The translations under genes and the position numbers were made by a program. Below, piece after piece: positions 32,538 through 59,505 of a DNA stretch of 64,000 bases. The stretch is from Metridium senile. Its lineage: Eukaryota > Cnidaria > Anthozoa > Actiniaria > Metridiidae. How positions within the stretch are numbered: the stretch's first letter is position 1; every line of letters starts with the position of its first letter. Under the pieces are notes generated by a model that saw nothing but the letters and a program-made list of their open reading frames with translations, ran no database searches and had not been told where the DNA came from. The stretch is taken from positions 18,398,741 through 18,462,740 of the forward strand of contig OX459099.1 of the NCBI GenBank assembly GCA_949775045.1, in the 5' to 3' direction.

Positions 32538-32790
32538 AATAATAATAATAATACCTTTATTTATAAAGCGTATTTTCAAAAATGCCCAAATGCGCTTGTC
32601 TCGAGAGACAAGTTAGTTAATTACAATAATATAAAAATATAGTTACAATTGGATTATACTTATAACTATAAATTACAAATTAATTAAATGCAATCTTTAA
32701 TAGATGAGTCTTTAACTTAGATTTAAATGTCATTATTGTGGGACTATCCTAAATTTCGATTGGAAGCTTGTTCCACAAATATATAACTTA
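32538..32790 (-). mobile_element. LINE 3' end, minus strand
   Basis: Starts with AAT repeats then CCTTTATTTATAAAGCG and CAAATGCGCTTG, the reverse of a LINE-type tail. The conserved frame appears reversed around 32740-32790 (GGAAGCTTGTTCCACAAATA). Same layout at 44838-45170. Confidence 0.6.
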
Positions 32791-32817
32791 ACATAAACTT
32801 ATAACATAACATAACAT

Positions 32818-32965
32818 AACAATACTTCCGGTTATGTTGAATTGTCCAATGAGAGTTCGTGTAAGAAAGAGCATCATTGAAAGCCAATCAGCATCTAGTA
32901 TATATAATCGTTTAGTTCGCTGGGGGCCAGAACACGGTTCGTTGTTCTGATTCACAGACGGACTT
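32818..32965 (+). promoter_or_regulatory. Promoter-like stretch with TATA and CCAAT words
   Basis: AGCCAATCAG at 32882, and a TATATATAA-like word about 32898-32906, lie roughly 100 bp before the ATG at 33004. A second reversed ATTGGACA-type word is at 32848. Suggestive only. Confidence 0.3.
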
Positions 32966-33003
32966 TCGAGACAAAAATTCCGGCTGTAACACAGGCTACA
33001 ACG

Positions 33004-33177
33004 ATGTTTGAACTAGATGTATATAGCGTTGGTTTTCCTTTTACACGTTCTCGCTTAGAAAGCAGCAAACTGACTTTGGATGCGCACTCTAGGGGCAAAC
33101 CATTTGACTTTGAGGGGGAGAGGGGTGGAGGTTTCAAAAGGGCAGGAGGAAAACAATCCACGCTTGGTCAATGGTAG
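33004..33177 (+). CDS. Small hypothetical ORF ended by a MITE
   Basis: A 57-residue frame, MFELDVYSVGFPFTRSRLES then SKLTLDAHSRGKPFDFEG and a Gly-rich end. Its stop codon TAG (33175-33177) is the first three bases of the inserted element. Amino-acid mix looks coding-like and a TATA-like word lies upstream, but I do not recognise the protein. It may be chance. Confidence 0.25.
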   Translation: MFELDVYSVGFPFTRSRLESSKLTLDAHSRGKPFDFEGERGGGFKRAGGKQSTLGQW

Positions 33178-33320
33178 TCTCCCTCGCAGCCGTTCTTAGT
33201 GTCGTCACGCATCGTTCCCTCCCCATTAAACCGAGGGAAAGGAATGTTGTTCGAATCGAAGCAGCCGTTAGTGGGGAGGGACAGGAAGCCCGACACTAAG
33301 AACGGCTGCGAGGGAGACTA
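33175..33320. mobile_element. Mutator-like MITE with 9-bp duplication
   Basis: A 146-bp element with ends TAGTCTCCCTCGCAGCCGTT (CTTAGTGTCG) and the exact inverse, flanked by GGTCAATGG at 33166-33174 and 33321-33329. Nine-base duplication plus long TIRs fit Mutator-like elements. The right arm contains GACAGGAAGCCCGAC, the recurrent GGGCTTCCTGT word. Confidence 0.93.
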
Positions 33321-33331
33321 GGTCAATGGAC

Positions 33332-33804
33332 GATTCTCGTCGCCCTCAGCCTCGATAGCGTGTAATATATTCTTTAGAATTCGACTACAGACCGCGGTAA
33401 TTTAGGGAATGTGCACATTATCAAACAGTACAGCAACAGTACTAACTTTAATGTGCTCTTTCTCAATATGCCAAGGATTTTTCTAGCAGAGTTAATTTTT
33501 GGGGAATTTATGTCACGTGACCAGATCCTGCAAAAGGCCTACTGACCTCATTACCTCCGTATTCAGATAGTCCATTTCAGACCACGTGACACTCCCTTGA
33601 GAATTGTTTTTTTTTTATGATGAACGTGTTATAACTTACATGTGAAAGAAACAGCTCCCAAGGTCACGAGATCTGAAATGGGTCAACAAACTATGAAGGT
33701 AAAGACATCTCAGTATTGAAGCACTTAAAAATTCATCGGACTGTATAGTCAAATTCTAAAGAATATATTGCACTCTATCGAGGCTGAGGTTGATCGATGA
33801 GAAC
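33332..33804. mobile_element. MITE, CGATTCTCATCGATCAACCT-type ends
   Basis: Left arm ATTCTCGTCGCCCTCAGCCT, CGATAGCGTGTAATATATTC; right arm is its inverse ending GGTTGATCGATGAGAAC. About 55 bp of each arm pair. A nested block at 33568-33690 (CATTTCAGACCACGTGACAC, then GATGAACGTGTTATAAC) is shared with 58905-59040. A partial copy is at 62395-62515 and an end at 34058-34072. Confidence 0.8.
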
Positions 33805-34119
33805 CGTGAAAAGAAATTAAAATTAACGAAATTCCCATTTAAGCCAACTTTGAGCCAGTGTAAATATCCAACGATGCTTTGAAACGATCTAAAAGGTCTT
33901 TACCCTGAGAACTTGAGCCCCTGAGATTACAAAACAGCAGCACTTTCCATGGTACGTTACGCCAAATATGGAGCTAGTCAAGAAATCCTACAGAACGTTT
34001 ATATCCAGAAAATCGCTCAAAAATGTCAAAAAGCCCAGTAACTGATCAAAGGGTTGAGGTTGATCGATGAGAACCATATATAAAAAAGAGGGTTCCCTAT
34101 ACCACATCGCAAAATGCAT

Positions 34120-34590
34120 TCAAGTAAAATAAATTGGTCATTTCACGAATCACGCAAAATACTGAAATCTCAGTGATTCACATTCACGCAAAAATTGACG
34201 TAATCATGTTTCACGTTAAAATTGTTGTTGTTTCCGTTCACGAATCACGCATAAAGGAAAAGATGGATTCACGTGGACGCACGGATAAAAAAAATTCTCC
34301 AGTCACGTTTCACGCAAAAATAAATAGGCTGATATACACCTACTTGCAGTAAGGTTGTCATACAAAAATATACATTTGTTATAAAGAAAATAGAATATTT
34401 GTGATTTAGTACGATAGGAATTGATTAAAAGACACAAGAAGATCACTCAAGCTGAACTCTCTCTTTTGTCTTTTAATTAATTCCTTTCGTACTAAATCAC
34501 AAATGTTCTATTTTCTTTGTGACAAATATTCTATTTTGTATGACAACCTTACTGCAAGTAGGTGTATCATGATTCACGCAAAAGGTATAG
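34120..34590. repeat. TTCACGCAAAA word cluster interrupted by a MITE
   Basis: TTCACG or TCACGCAAAA occurs about ten times between 34140 and 34320 and once more at 34570 after the inserted MITE. The spacing is irregular. No frame. Confidence 0.6.
34337..34564. mobile_element. Fold-back MITE, CACCTACTTGCA family (copy 2)
   Basis: 228 bp, flanked by TA (34335-34336, 34565-34566). Loop AAGATCACTCAAGCTGAACT matches that of 4005-4192. Arms have grown by a duplicated AAAATAGAATATTTGT block. Confidence 0.9.
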
Positions 34591-34861
34591 GGCCACCCGC
34601 TCGACATATCGCCTGTTTGACAGCGAATATTAAATGCCATTACTTCGATTGATACGACACGAACGTGCACAGGCAGGCAAGGCACATCGATTATTTATCA
34701 CAACATCTTTTTTCTTTCAACCTAATGATAGCTCGTTTCATCCCATTTGACAATCCAAAGAGCAGCCCTCAACTTGTTGGATGCTTTGTGGCATTAAGGT
34801 CAAATTCCCAGGCCCATTCTCCCAACATGCAACCTTATCCGAGCAAACATGCGCCGATACT

Positions 34862-35055
34862 CCAATTTCATGTTCTCTAAAACCGCTGTACTATTTGTCA
34901 AAAGGTGTGTTTACACGAGTAAGCCTCGATTATATTCACAAATCCCAAGCAAAGCACGAAAAAATGTTATTTGAATTTACTCTGAATTGAGGCTATCTCT
35001 GTGCAAATGCGCCTTTTGTCCAATAGTACAGCGGTGATAGATAACAGTAAACTGG
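34862..35055. mobile_element. MITE, family CCAGTTTCA (copy 2)
   Basis: Left CCAATTTCATGTTCTCTAAA, right ...GGTGATAGATAACAGTAAACTGG. Internal TGAATTGAGGCTATCTCTGT matches copy 1 at 1091-1320. Confidence 0.8.
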
Positions 35056-35469
35056 TCTACTTAGAGAAAACCACTGACAAACATAACACAACAAAAGACT
35101 TTTATTTTGTCATTTCTCATTTTTTATACATTCCCTTTTCAATCTTGAGTTTCGCTTTCTGCATAAACGAATATCACTCTAAAAAGGGAAATCATCCGTT
35201 TTGACTTTCTCCAAACAACTTACATACTTTTTAAACATACATTTGTAAGATAGTTTCATATTTGTTTATCTTGCTCTGGATTTTGTTATTTTGTACACTT
35301 TAGTGATGCTACAGAATCTATGGCGACTTTCTACACTTCCATTGAACAGAGAACCAAAAATAACATTGAAATAAACTATTTTCATTCTTCAGTGATGTAA
35401 TTTTTGGCTTTCAAATATAAGTGCGAATGTTTCACTTTATTGAAAGTGACAAGCAGCAAGCATTTCCCA

Positions 35470-35689
35470 TAATACTTTGCAGCCCTCCAACGGTAGTTTG
35501 CAATGCTCGACGAATATAAAGGTCCACAATGCCTTGCGATAGTCGATCAAATGTTTGCGATTCATTAAAGAAATTCAACCTATCAAAGTAGTCTACAAAC
35601 AAAACAAGCATTATACAAACGTGGAATAAACGGATTTTTTTAAAAAAAAGAACAATCCTTTCCCGAACGGCGTGCAAAGTATTATGGGT
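35470..35689. mobile_element. Inverted-repeat element, CCCATAATACTTTGCA ends
   Basis: CCCATAATACTTTGCAGCC at 35468 and GTGCAAAGTATTATGGG at 35671 are inverted about 200 bp apart. The inside has no frame. Boundaries approximate. Confidence 0.6.
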
Positions 35690-35699
35690 AAAAGCACGT

Positions 35700-36813
35700 G
35701 CTTGGCTGATTGGTTACGATAGACTGGAAATGGGTGAATGTACTGACACTAACTAAAATACGAAACATTATTTGTTTGCTATTCTATAATTCTAACATTT
35801 GTCACAATAAACGCTATTTATCTTTTTTTTTTTTAAGTACAAACACCCATATGATACAGTTGTATCTTATATTGCACGACTTGTTATTTTATGGCTCTAG
35901 TCAATGTTAGCGAGACTAAAGAGGAAGACTCAATCAAGTCACGAGGAGAGAGTAAGAACAACCACGCTTTAAATGATTGCACAGGAAAAATACGAGCAGC
36001 CAGAAATAAAGACTTAAGGCAAAGAAATTGACGAGCCATTCGAATAGGGGTCACTACACCCTGCTATGCGGGCGGAGAGCGTAGTCAGATAGCCCCCGCA
36101 TAGCACAAGAAAGTATCGAGAAAGCGAAAAGAACTAGAGACCTGTCAAGTTTAAAAAATTCAAAGACGATCATATTTGTTCAGCTGGGAAAATCCTGTTT
36201 TGTCGGGATAATTCTTCATGTGGAACTACGCGGGAATCAGAATTGTTTAAGTCTAACTACAATAATGGCGGCCATGGGAACTATTTGCAGAATGCAAGTT
36301 ACTCGACTAATATTTTGGTTCTATACGCAGCATTTATACTTAATGTGAAACCCTGTTTTGTTATTTATAGTAAGCAGTCCCGATTGTCGTTTTTTTTTCA
36401 GTGATTGCAAGCAAGATACATGACCTTTTGGTAAGGATAATTTCAACAAAAAATCTAGGAACAATTAGAGGTATATCGGTGCTTCGGCCGGGGCATTTGA
36501 TGGACCTTTCAAGGTCATGCCACATAAAAACTTACAATTCTAGTAGATCAGCAAATATGGTTAATATATCTATATAGTGATTAGGTCTGTTTTGGCACAG
36601 TGGTATCACTGAAGTCATTAAAAGATAAAAACTTCGTTGGATCCATAAATAACAGAATGGCCTATATTGGTCGGTAACAAGGGTTCAGATGGGCTAATTA
36701 CATTGTAGGGGAGTGTGTCATTCGTTATACCCCGATATCTGCTATCTTGATAACTCCAAGAAAAGCGATGGTTTGTTAAGAGTTTGCATATAAATTACCC
36801 ACCTAAGGCAGTC
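35700..36813. other. Downstream of the G-alpha gene, no gene seen
   Basis: Probably includes the 3' UTR of the minus-strand gene. A small hairpin CTATGCGGG...CCCGCATAG spans 36064-36100. No coding frame. Confidence 0.45.
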
Positions 36814-52654
<15,841 letters not shown>

Positions 52655-53150
52655 TGCTTCCGATTTTCCCCAACCGTTCGCCACAGAATTACGTAGCGAA
52701 ACGGTGAAATCGAAGCTGAGAGATATTTCTCAACGCCTGGGCCGCAATCGGGCAAGAATTCCCTTTAAAAAGGCAAAAATTTTGCGTTATAACTTGGCAA
52801 ATCGTAGTATCTTTAGGGCGTAGCCGAGCAAACCTTCTTGCTGTTGAACAGTGTACAATGGCTGCTGGGAGCAGACCACAAGTGCAACCCAAATATGGTT
52901 ATGGCCGCACCCCCATATTTGGAAGTCCCACCCTCATTTGACTTGCTAATGAATGGGACTCGGGGCGCGCGGTTTTTGGTTTTGTTACTGCATGGAATGC
53001 CTGGCATAAATTGCAAATATCCAGATATTTGTCATTTTCTTTGACAATTAAGGTTAGAAATACTACTACTTTGCAAAAATATGAAAGAGGGATTTTTTTT
53101 ATACAAAGTAATGCTGATGTATTAAATTGAAGAAATAAAAAATGTGAGAT
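52655..53150. other. Upstream of the G-alpha gene
   Basis: Should contain the 5' UTR and promoter of the minus-strand gene. No TATA box seen; moderate CpG content next to the start codon, less beyond 53000. No upstream exon recognised. Confidence 0.4.
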
Positions 53151-53520
53151 AATGAAATAAATGAATGGATGGCTGAATAAGTAAATGGATAAATGAATGA
53201 ATAGTTGAATGAGCGAATGAATGAATATATAAGTGAATAAATGAATGAATGAATAAGTAAATGAACGAATGAATGAACGAATGAATGAATATATAAGTGA
53301 ATAAATGAATGAATGAATAGATAAATGAATGAATGAATGAATACATGGATAAATGAACGAATGAATGAATGGATAAATGAACGAATGAATGAATGGATAA
53401 ATGAATAAGTAAATGAACGAATGAATGAATAAATGAATGGATATGTGATTGAAGGAATGAATGAATGATAAATGAATAATTTAATGGATGGATGGATGGA
53501 TGGATGGATGGATGGAAATG
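53150..53520. repeat. (ATGA/GAAT)n tetranucleotide array ending in (ATGG)n
   Basis: About 370 bp of imperfect ATGAATGA with higher-order repeats near 60 bp, ending in seven GATG units at 53484-53514. The 203-residue minus frame rich in Ile-His-Ser is an artefact of it. Confidence 0.95.
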
Positions 53521-54377
53521 AATAAAACAGTGTGCGGTGATGGATGCTTTACGAAGACAAGTAATGTGAATAAATATATAAACATGCAAACTATATAAAA
53601 TATTTTTATGACCAAATTCTCTTTCAAAAGTAAACTCAAAGAAATGTCGGAATGAACACAAACCCTGACAAGAAAACGAAAAAAACAATTCTTGAATTGG
53701 CCAGTGATACCGAAATGCAAAAGTGAAACTCATGAAACTGTCAGGACATGCATTTACATGTAAAACACAAAGAAATTTGAAAGTTTGATACTATAAAATA
53801 AAATATTATTTAATGTAACAAAATAAATAGTATGTAAAGCATTATTAAGATCAGCTCATGTAAAACTATTAAACCATTAAATCTATTTTTATTTTTTTAT
53901 GTCCGCGTTAATATTATTTTATGATAGTCTAACGACGAAAATAACCCAGAAAAAAGTAGCTTTTAAAATGTTTGCTGTATGAAATTAAGAAGAAAAACGA
54001 AAATATGTATTGTAAAGCTGAACGACAAAAATAGCTTTAGATCTGGAGCAGAAAATAGATAAAGGACAATAGACAAGAATCCCGAAACACAAATGATACA
54101 CCCTGTACACTTGCCTGGCTTTGTGATATGTCACATTAAGAATTGTCTTGCAGGATTGCATTAATTGTAGTAAATTTAGTATATATACAGAAATACTATA
54201 AATAGCTATATAAATGAAGCAAACTTTTTTTTGAGAAATTGATACGAAAAAGTATGTTAACGAAATATTTTTGCTGATGATCAAAATATCATTCTATTTT
54301 AACACCAAAAAGCGAAACTGTCTGTTTAAGTTTGATAACATTTTTATAACGGTCTTACTCGTAACTAATGCATGCTT
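53521..54377. other. No feature seen
   Basis: AT-rich sequence without recognisable genes or repeats. Confidence 0.5.
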
Positions 54378-54572
54378 CAGTTTCATGTTATCTATCACCG
54401 CTGTACTATTTGACAAAAGGCTCATTTGCCTTGACTTGTTGTACTGAGATATCAGTCACAAATTGCAAGCAAAGCACGAGAAGAATTAACCGCTCAAAAA
54501 TACAAAACACATTTAAATTTACTCTGAGTCGCTGTGAAAATACGCAATTTGTCAGTAGTACAGTGGTATACC
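54378..54572. mobile_element. MITE, family CCAGTTTCA (copy 3)
   Basis: Left end CAGTTTCATGTTATCTATCA with CGCTGTACTATTTGACAAAA matches copy 1. The right arm decays at AGTAGTACAGTGGTAT. Confidence 0.75.
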
Positions 54573-54589
54573 GTATACAAATCCCGGGG

Positions 54590-54690
54590 GAGGGATTCCT
54601 TAAAAAATAGATGGGTGCTCGACGAACGGTTTTGAAAATGACCCTAAAAGGTACGCATAAATTAACTCAGATACTGATTTCAGACCCTAC
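54590..54690 (+). repeat. Short CCCTAAAAGGTAC array
   Basis: GGGTGCTCGACGAACGG, then GACCCTAAAAGGTACGC at 54640 and a decayed unit near 54683. CCCGGGGGAGGGATTCCTT precedes it, the reverse of the poly-C terminus seen at 14866 and 58859. Confidence 0.6.
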
Positions 54691-54874
54691 TAGGTAAGAC
54701 CACATTTAAAACTTTCTCATTAACCCGTGAAACAAAGTGCATTAGTTATAGCGTGATAGTCAAATAACAACAAAAGAACACAATAGAATTGATACAATTA
54801 ATACTTGATACACTAAAGATTGTTTCACAGGATAATGAAAACGGCTTTAAGTATCATCATAGTAAATAGCATAC

Positions 54875-55019
54875 TAGAGTACAAACACTAAAAGTGTGCA
54901 ACATAAATACCACTAAATACTGCTAAATTATGCAAATTCTTTTGTTCTCTATTGTTTAATCAACACTATTTAGTGGTAAATAGTACAAAGTATTGCACAC
55001 TTTTAGTGTTTGTACTCTA
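54875..55019. mobile_element. 145-bp MITE, TAGAGTACAAACACTAAAAG (copy 2)
   Basis: Nearly identical to 23322-23466 (a single visible difference, AAATACTGC for AATTACTGC). Perfect TIRs. Confidence 0.92.
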
Positions 55020-55178
55020 GCATGTTAAACAAGCTTTCATGATCAGTTGTGCCATTATGATCGGAATGAAAGGTAGAATCTAACGAAATTCATTTATATA
55101 TATACCATGCATGCATGCATTGTGAAAAACTACACGTACGTAGTGACGTTTCTCAGTGTTTTGAACCTAACTGAGACT

Positions 55179-55339
55179 ATAGAGCGGTTTTCGTATGAGT
55201 GGGAAACTGGCCGTAATATTTACCGCACAGTTACGGTACTGTTACTGTAGAATTTTCGAATGTTTTTATAGAACTTACGGTACGGTTACGGCTACGGTAC
55301 GGTACGGTCAGTTTCCCACACGTACGAAAACCGCTCTAT
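55179..55339. mobile_element. MITE, ATAGAGCGGTTTTCGTA ends, TACGG filler
   Basis: 161 bp; ATAGAGCGGTTTTCGTATGA and the inverse CGTACGAAAACCGCTCTAT, with a further paired GGGAAACTG block. The inside is made of TACGGTACGGTTACGG words, so the element is part simple repeat. Confidence 0.85.
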
Positions 55340-55639
55340 GTTACTATTTTGTTACTATATACGTTGTACAAGAGCATAATATAAAGTCGTTCTAAAAATT
55401 GGCTTACGGACGTTGTAGGCATATCTCTTCTACTCGCGAACAAATGGTAAAGGTCCAAAACATGATAGGATGAGGTCTAAAACGGCGAATTTTGAAATAA
55501 TTCAATAATTTTATTGAAAGATATTTAGATGGAAAAAGTGGAATGTTTTAATGTAATTGAAGTATGATGATTCTATATCAACTTTTGGCCCTCATAAACA
55601 ATTAAATAAGACACATATAATATAACATAATAGGTAATA

Positions 55640-55865
55640 TAATGAAATTTGTAACACCGTAAAAAAATGTTGACTTAACTTTACTGACGTTTCGAGCTTT
55701 AGCCCTTCCTTCGTCCTTTCACTCCGGCGATGAAGGGCTAAAGCTCGAAACGTCAGTAAAGTTAAGTCAACATTTTTTACTGTGTTACAAATTTCATTAT
55801 ACTACCTATCGTTTATATCAAACACCGACGCAGCCTATACTAGTTTACTCGCTAGTTTCCATTCA
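55640..55865. mobile_element. Head-to-head hammerhead-like repeats (copy 3)
   Basis: The right half (55716-55761) reads CTTTCACTCCGGCGATGAAG, GGCTAAAGCTCGAAACGTCA, GTAAAG, then the shared tail through CTCGCTAGTTTCC. The left half (55640-55714) is its mirror on the minus strand. CGATGA, stem II GGGC/GCTC, GAAAC, GTC and stem I CTTTCACT/AGTAAAG follow the hammerhead order with the U of CUGAUGA lost. Confidence 0.6.
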
Positions 55866-56700
55866 TAATATAACATTGCATCAGTATATTAAAATCCTAA
55901 ATTACAGCAAACTTGCCAATAATGCCGAAGTGCATATGTTCAAAAATAATGTAATTTGCACTGTTATTTCCTTAGCAACACCGACGCAGTTGATGTCATT
56001 ATTATCGTCACAAAAATCTTGGATTCCGGTCTGGGACCTCACCACGCCCTATCTAAACATTCCTTAAAAACGTAAGGAGTTTCGTCACCGAAAACTTTGC
56101 CCGAAACAGCTAGTGAATGACGTCATTCCCCCACCTTACTGGTTTGTAGGTATTATTGGAAGAAAACCTGAGCAAATCAGGATAGAGAAAATAGTAATAG
56201 TCTGCTTATTTTACTGTTTTCATACATCATTAGACCTAACCACAGGGAGCCCAGACATTTCTTTATCATCACTTTGCCAATATCGTTTCCGGGGCTTTTT
56301 CTATAGATCGCTTGTTGGTGAGACGCCGCACCAAATCTGGATTTGGTTGATTCTTTCACAAGTAAATTTTACAACATATTTATCATACAAAAGGGTTTTT
56401 CAAAGGAATGTCTCGTGGCAATTTGCATATATACGATCGTGTTTTTTGATTCAATGTTTATTTTAGCTACTAATTTTCGTGCATTGATATTGATTGGCCT
56501 TGTAGTAAATAAAGGCTAGATGATTTGACCAAGAAACTCAATCAGTGTGTAGCCTCGCATAATCACTCGGTAGGAGTCTGGGAACGGACACGAGGGGGGA
56601 GACAAAGGAAGCCCAACAGAGGAAAAGGAGTACAGTTATTGTGTTTTTGTAATCAATTTCCAAATGAAAATGAGTTTTATTTTTTCAAATGAACCTAAAC
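55866..56700. other. No gene seen
   Basis: CCACAGGGAGCCCAGAC at 56239 and AAGGAAGCCCAACAG near 56606 are two more copies of the GGGCTYCCTGTG word. Short frames lack support. Confidence 0.45.
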
Positions 56701-56709
56701 CAATTGATG

Positions 56710-56882
56710 CATCCTCTCCTTCTCCCTCCCTCCTTCTCCCTCCCTCCTTCTCCCTCCCTCCTTCTCCCTCCCTCCTCTTCCCTCTCTCCTTTTCCTTCCC
56801 TCCTTCTTCTTCTCTCCTTTTCCTTCCCTCCTTCTCCTTCTCCCTCCTTCCTCCTCTCTCTTTCCCTCCTGCCTGCTCTTAA
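56710..56882. repeat. 170-bp pyrimidine tract (TTCTCCCTCCC)n
   Basis: Pure C/T from about 56713 to 56880 apart from a few bases at the edges, with CTTCTCCCTCCCTC repeated five times. Long mirror-symmetric pyrimidine runs can form triplex DNA. Confidence 0.95.
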
Positions 56883-58009
56883 CTAGCGTTAAAACATTAT
56901 ATTTTATGACAGACCCATTTGGACAAGACACTGGTGACCTTTATGGGACATTTATCAAATATTTCGACATTTTTTAAAACATTTGATTAGTTTTATCATT
57001 ATCGGTGAAGTAAAAAAGATACGGAACATCTTTTGCCTCTTAAGGAAGTCGAAACACAGCTGATACCAATATTTAAAAAAACATATTTCCCCCACCTTCA
57101 AATCAGCTTTCGCAATTTAAAAGCAATCAGGTACAATAATTGAATATTAACTCAGGTTCTTGTAATTTCTTGTGAATTCGTAATTTGCGTGCATGCGCAG
57201 AAACAACAAAAAATGTATATTAAAAGAAAACTTAAAAATTCTGAAATTGCAGTCAGGATTCATGTAAGTCAGAGACAAAATGTAAAAAATTAATAATAAA
57301 GAAAACTTAATATAAAATATATTCTTAGTCAAAATTGGAAATTCCTTAGTAAATACTGTGGTGTAGGTTTGGAGCGAGCTCTTCAATGCCGATGTAGTTA
57401 GCGGCAATCAACACTAACACCAAGGGAGAAACGGGGATGTTTAAGCAATTGAGTGGGAAAATGGAAAAGACAGGAAGACAAGACAGAATGGTGTCATTAG
57501 GAGAACATTTGAATAACGTGTGGGAGAAAATAGGCAATCGATTCACTTTGACAAATGAAAGAAATCTTGGAGCAATCATCTTATAAAGTATTTCGTCAGT
57601 TAGAGATATTTCAAAAAACGTTGAATACTGAGTATAGTGAATTGCCCTATTTCATTATGACGTCACGATGTGTTTTAGTGGGGGATAGAATCGCCGAAAA
57701 CAATGGTAATTTCAACTAAATCTTCTTTCTCTTCGAAAATTGAGCTTCAAATTATTTAATTTTTATGTATGTTATGTGTCTATGTTTATACTTTCATATT
57801 TATGGCATTTTGTTGTCATTTCTTTCCTATCCGTCTTGTAAATGCAATTTTATTGTGTATTCTCGTATTGGCGACCATGATCCTTAGCGTTAGAACATAT
57901 AGGACAATTCCAAGACCCATTAATGTGGTGGCATAAGTGTGGGTCTCATTAATTTGAAATAAAAACGGTAAATATATATGGAGCAACCATTTTAAATTAT
58001 TTCGTCAGT
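56883..58009. other. No gene seen
   Basis: 57608-57640 holds a solo end (ATTTCAAAAAACGTTGAATA) of the MITE that follows. The short minus frame near 57579-57346 has no recognisable domain. Confidence 0.45.
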
Positions 58010-58258
58010 TACAGCTATTTCAAAAAACATTGAATACTGAATAGTGCATGAATGAATAGTGCATCCAAGACCGAAATGCATTTTGGTTTATGTAATAAAG
58101 TAAAATAAATCATAATTGTTTATTAGATTTGTAGTGTATTCTACTCAAAACAATATCCTAACGTAACATTTTGTTTCAATATCGTTAGACCCACAATGTC
58201 CTTGGGTCTTTGAATGCATTATTCAGTATTCAATGGTTTTTGAAATAGCTGTATATAA
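58010..58258. mobile_element. MITE, ACAGCTATTTCAAAAAACAT ends
   Basis: Left ACAGCTATTTCAAAAAACAT, TGAATACTGAATA; right is the inverse ending TTTTGAAATAGCTGTATA. Confidence 0.8.
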
Positions 58259-58778
58259 AATGTGTAATCGATCAAATGTCTTTTCTGGTCACGAGTACAG
58301 CACGTGTGTGAGTCATGCTTTAGTCATGCTGTCAGGCATTCTGGTGACACGTGACTTGACGGATGTAACGTCATGAGAAAGAATAATTCTCAACCTCATT
58401 AATAATTCATGAAGACAAAACAAAGGCAATCACAACCGTGAAGGAAGCTTTGATATGTGATCTTCATTGGGAAGTTTTTGCTTTGAGTTTCTACAAGAAT
58501 TGTAATGGTTTGAGAAGCCAGATCACTTCTAACTTCTCTGCGTTTGGATATCGGACGAAACACTTTTCAGTCTCGTGTTTGGAAACACATAGCCGTATAT
58601 AGCCCTGAGCACCTTGTCTTGTTTTGGGCTTCCTTTCTTTCTTTCTGGCCGTGAAGGGACTGAGAACAGGAAGCCAATGACAATGATGACTGCGGAGGAG
58701 ACTGGAATTGCCGGCTCACGGATGGAAGTCGTCTTCAGGCATTGTGAAGATATATGGGAATTATATATGTACATATGG

Positions 58779-58880
58779 TACTAAAAGGTACGCGAGGGTC
58801 TTATTTTCGACCCTAAAAGGTCCGTCGAGCACCCCTATCCATTTTCTAAGGGAGTCTACCCCCCCCCCCCCCCCCCCCGG
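58779..58880 (+). repeat. CCCTAAAAGGTAC array ending in poly-C
   Basis: TACTAAAAGGTACGCGAGGG, TCTTATTTTCGACCC, TAAAAGGTCCGTCGAGCACC, CTAAGGGAGTCTA and about 20 C, then GGGCCTC. The GCGAGGGTCTTATTTTCGAC block is identical to 14422-14441. Confidence 0.8.
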
Positions 58881-59505
58881 GCCTCGACCCGTATACAAAT
58901 TGCTCTTTTCAGACCACAAGGAATTTTCTTGAGAATTGTTCTTTTATGATGAACGTACGTATTATAACATTTACATGTGGAAGAATCACTTCCCACGGGT
59001 AGAATTACCTGATCTGAAATGGGTAATGAACAAGGAAGGTAAAGCTAAAAAGAATGTAAAGGGCTTAAATATAAATAAATTACAACCATCACTCCCCGTC
59101 GGGGCTCTTCCGTGAGGTTCACTCATACTCACTACCACTACATTCCAGATTTACAACACACAACTCTGCTCACATGTTGATTTTTTTACGGAGGGAGGAA
59201 AACCGGATAACCTGGAGAAAAACCCTTGTGGCATCGGAGAGAAGAACACATCAAACAAACAATTCACTTGTCGCCCGAGACGGAAATCGATTAACCCAGG
59301 TCACAGTGATGAAAGGCCAACGTTCTGACCGGTATATAGGCCACTCTTACCACCCACTTGCTTGCTTAAAGTTAACTATTCCCTTTGCATAGAAGGGGTG
59401 GTCTTAAGATTATCTGATATGCCTTTTGTATTCTTTGTCTTTGCAAGACTATGCAAAATTGAACTGAATAATTCCAATAAAGTAGAATTGTCGCAAATGC
59501 CGGTT
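58881..59505. other. Old repeat, then no gene seen
   Basis: 58905-59040 matches 33568-33690 (TTTTCAGACCACAAGG, TATGATGAACGTACGTATTA, GATCTGAAATGGGT). The rest has no clear feature. Confidence 0.5.

Noticed and set aside
52655..52684. Upstream GTG start adding ten residues to the G-alpha protein
   Set aside because: No ATG there; the ATG at 52654 gives the 353-residue length usual for Gq and puts the palmitoylated cysteines at positions 3 and 4.
53122..53733. 203-residue minus ORF rich in Ile-His-Ser
   Set aside because: Generated by the ATGAATGA array, no domain outside it.
56113..56466. 117-residue plus ORF
   Set aside because: No recognisable domain and includes a dispersed repeat word (GGGAGCCC); likely chance.
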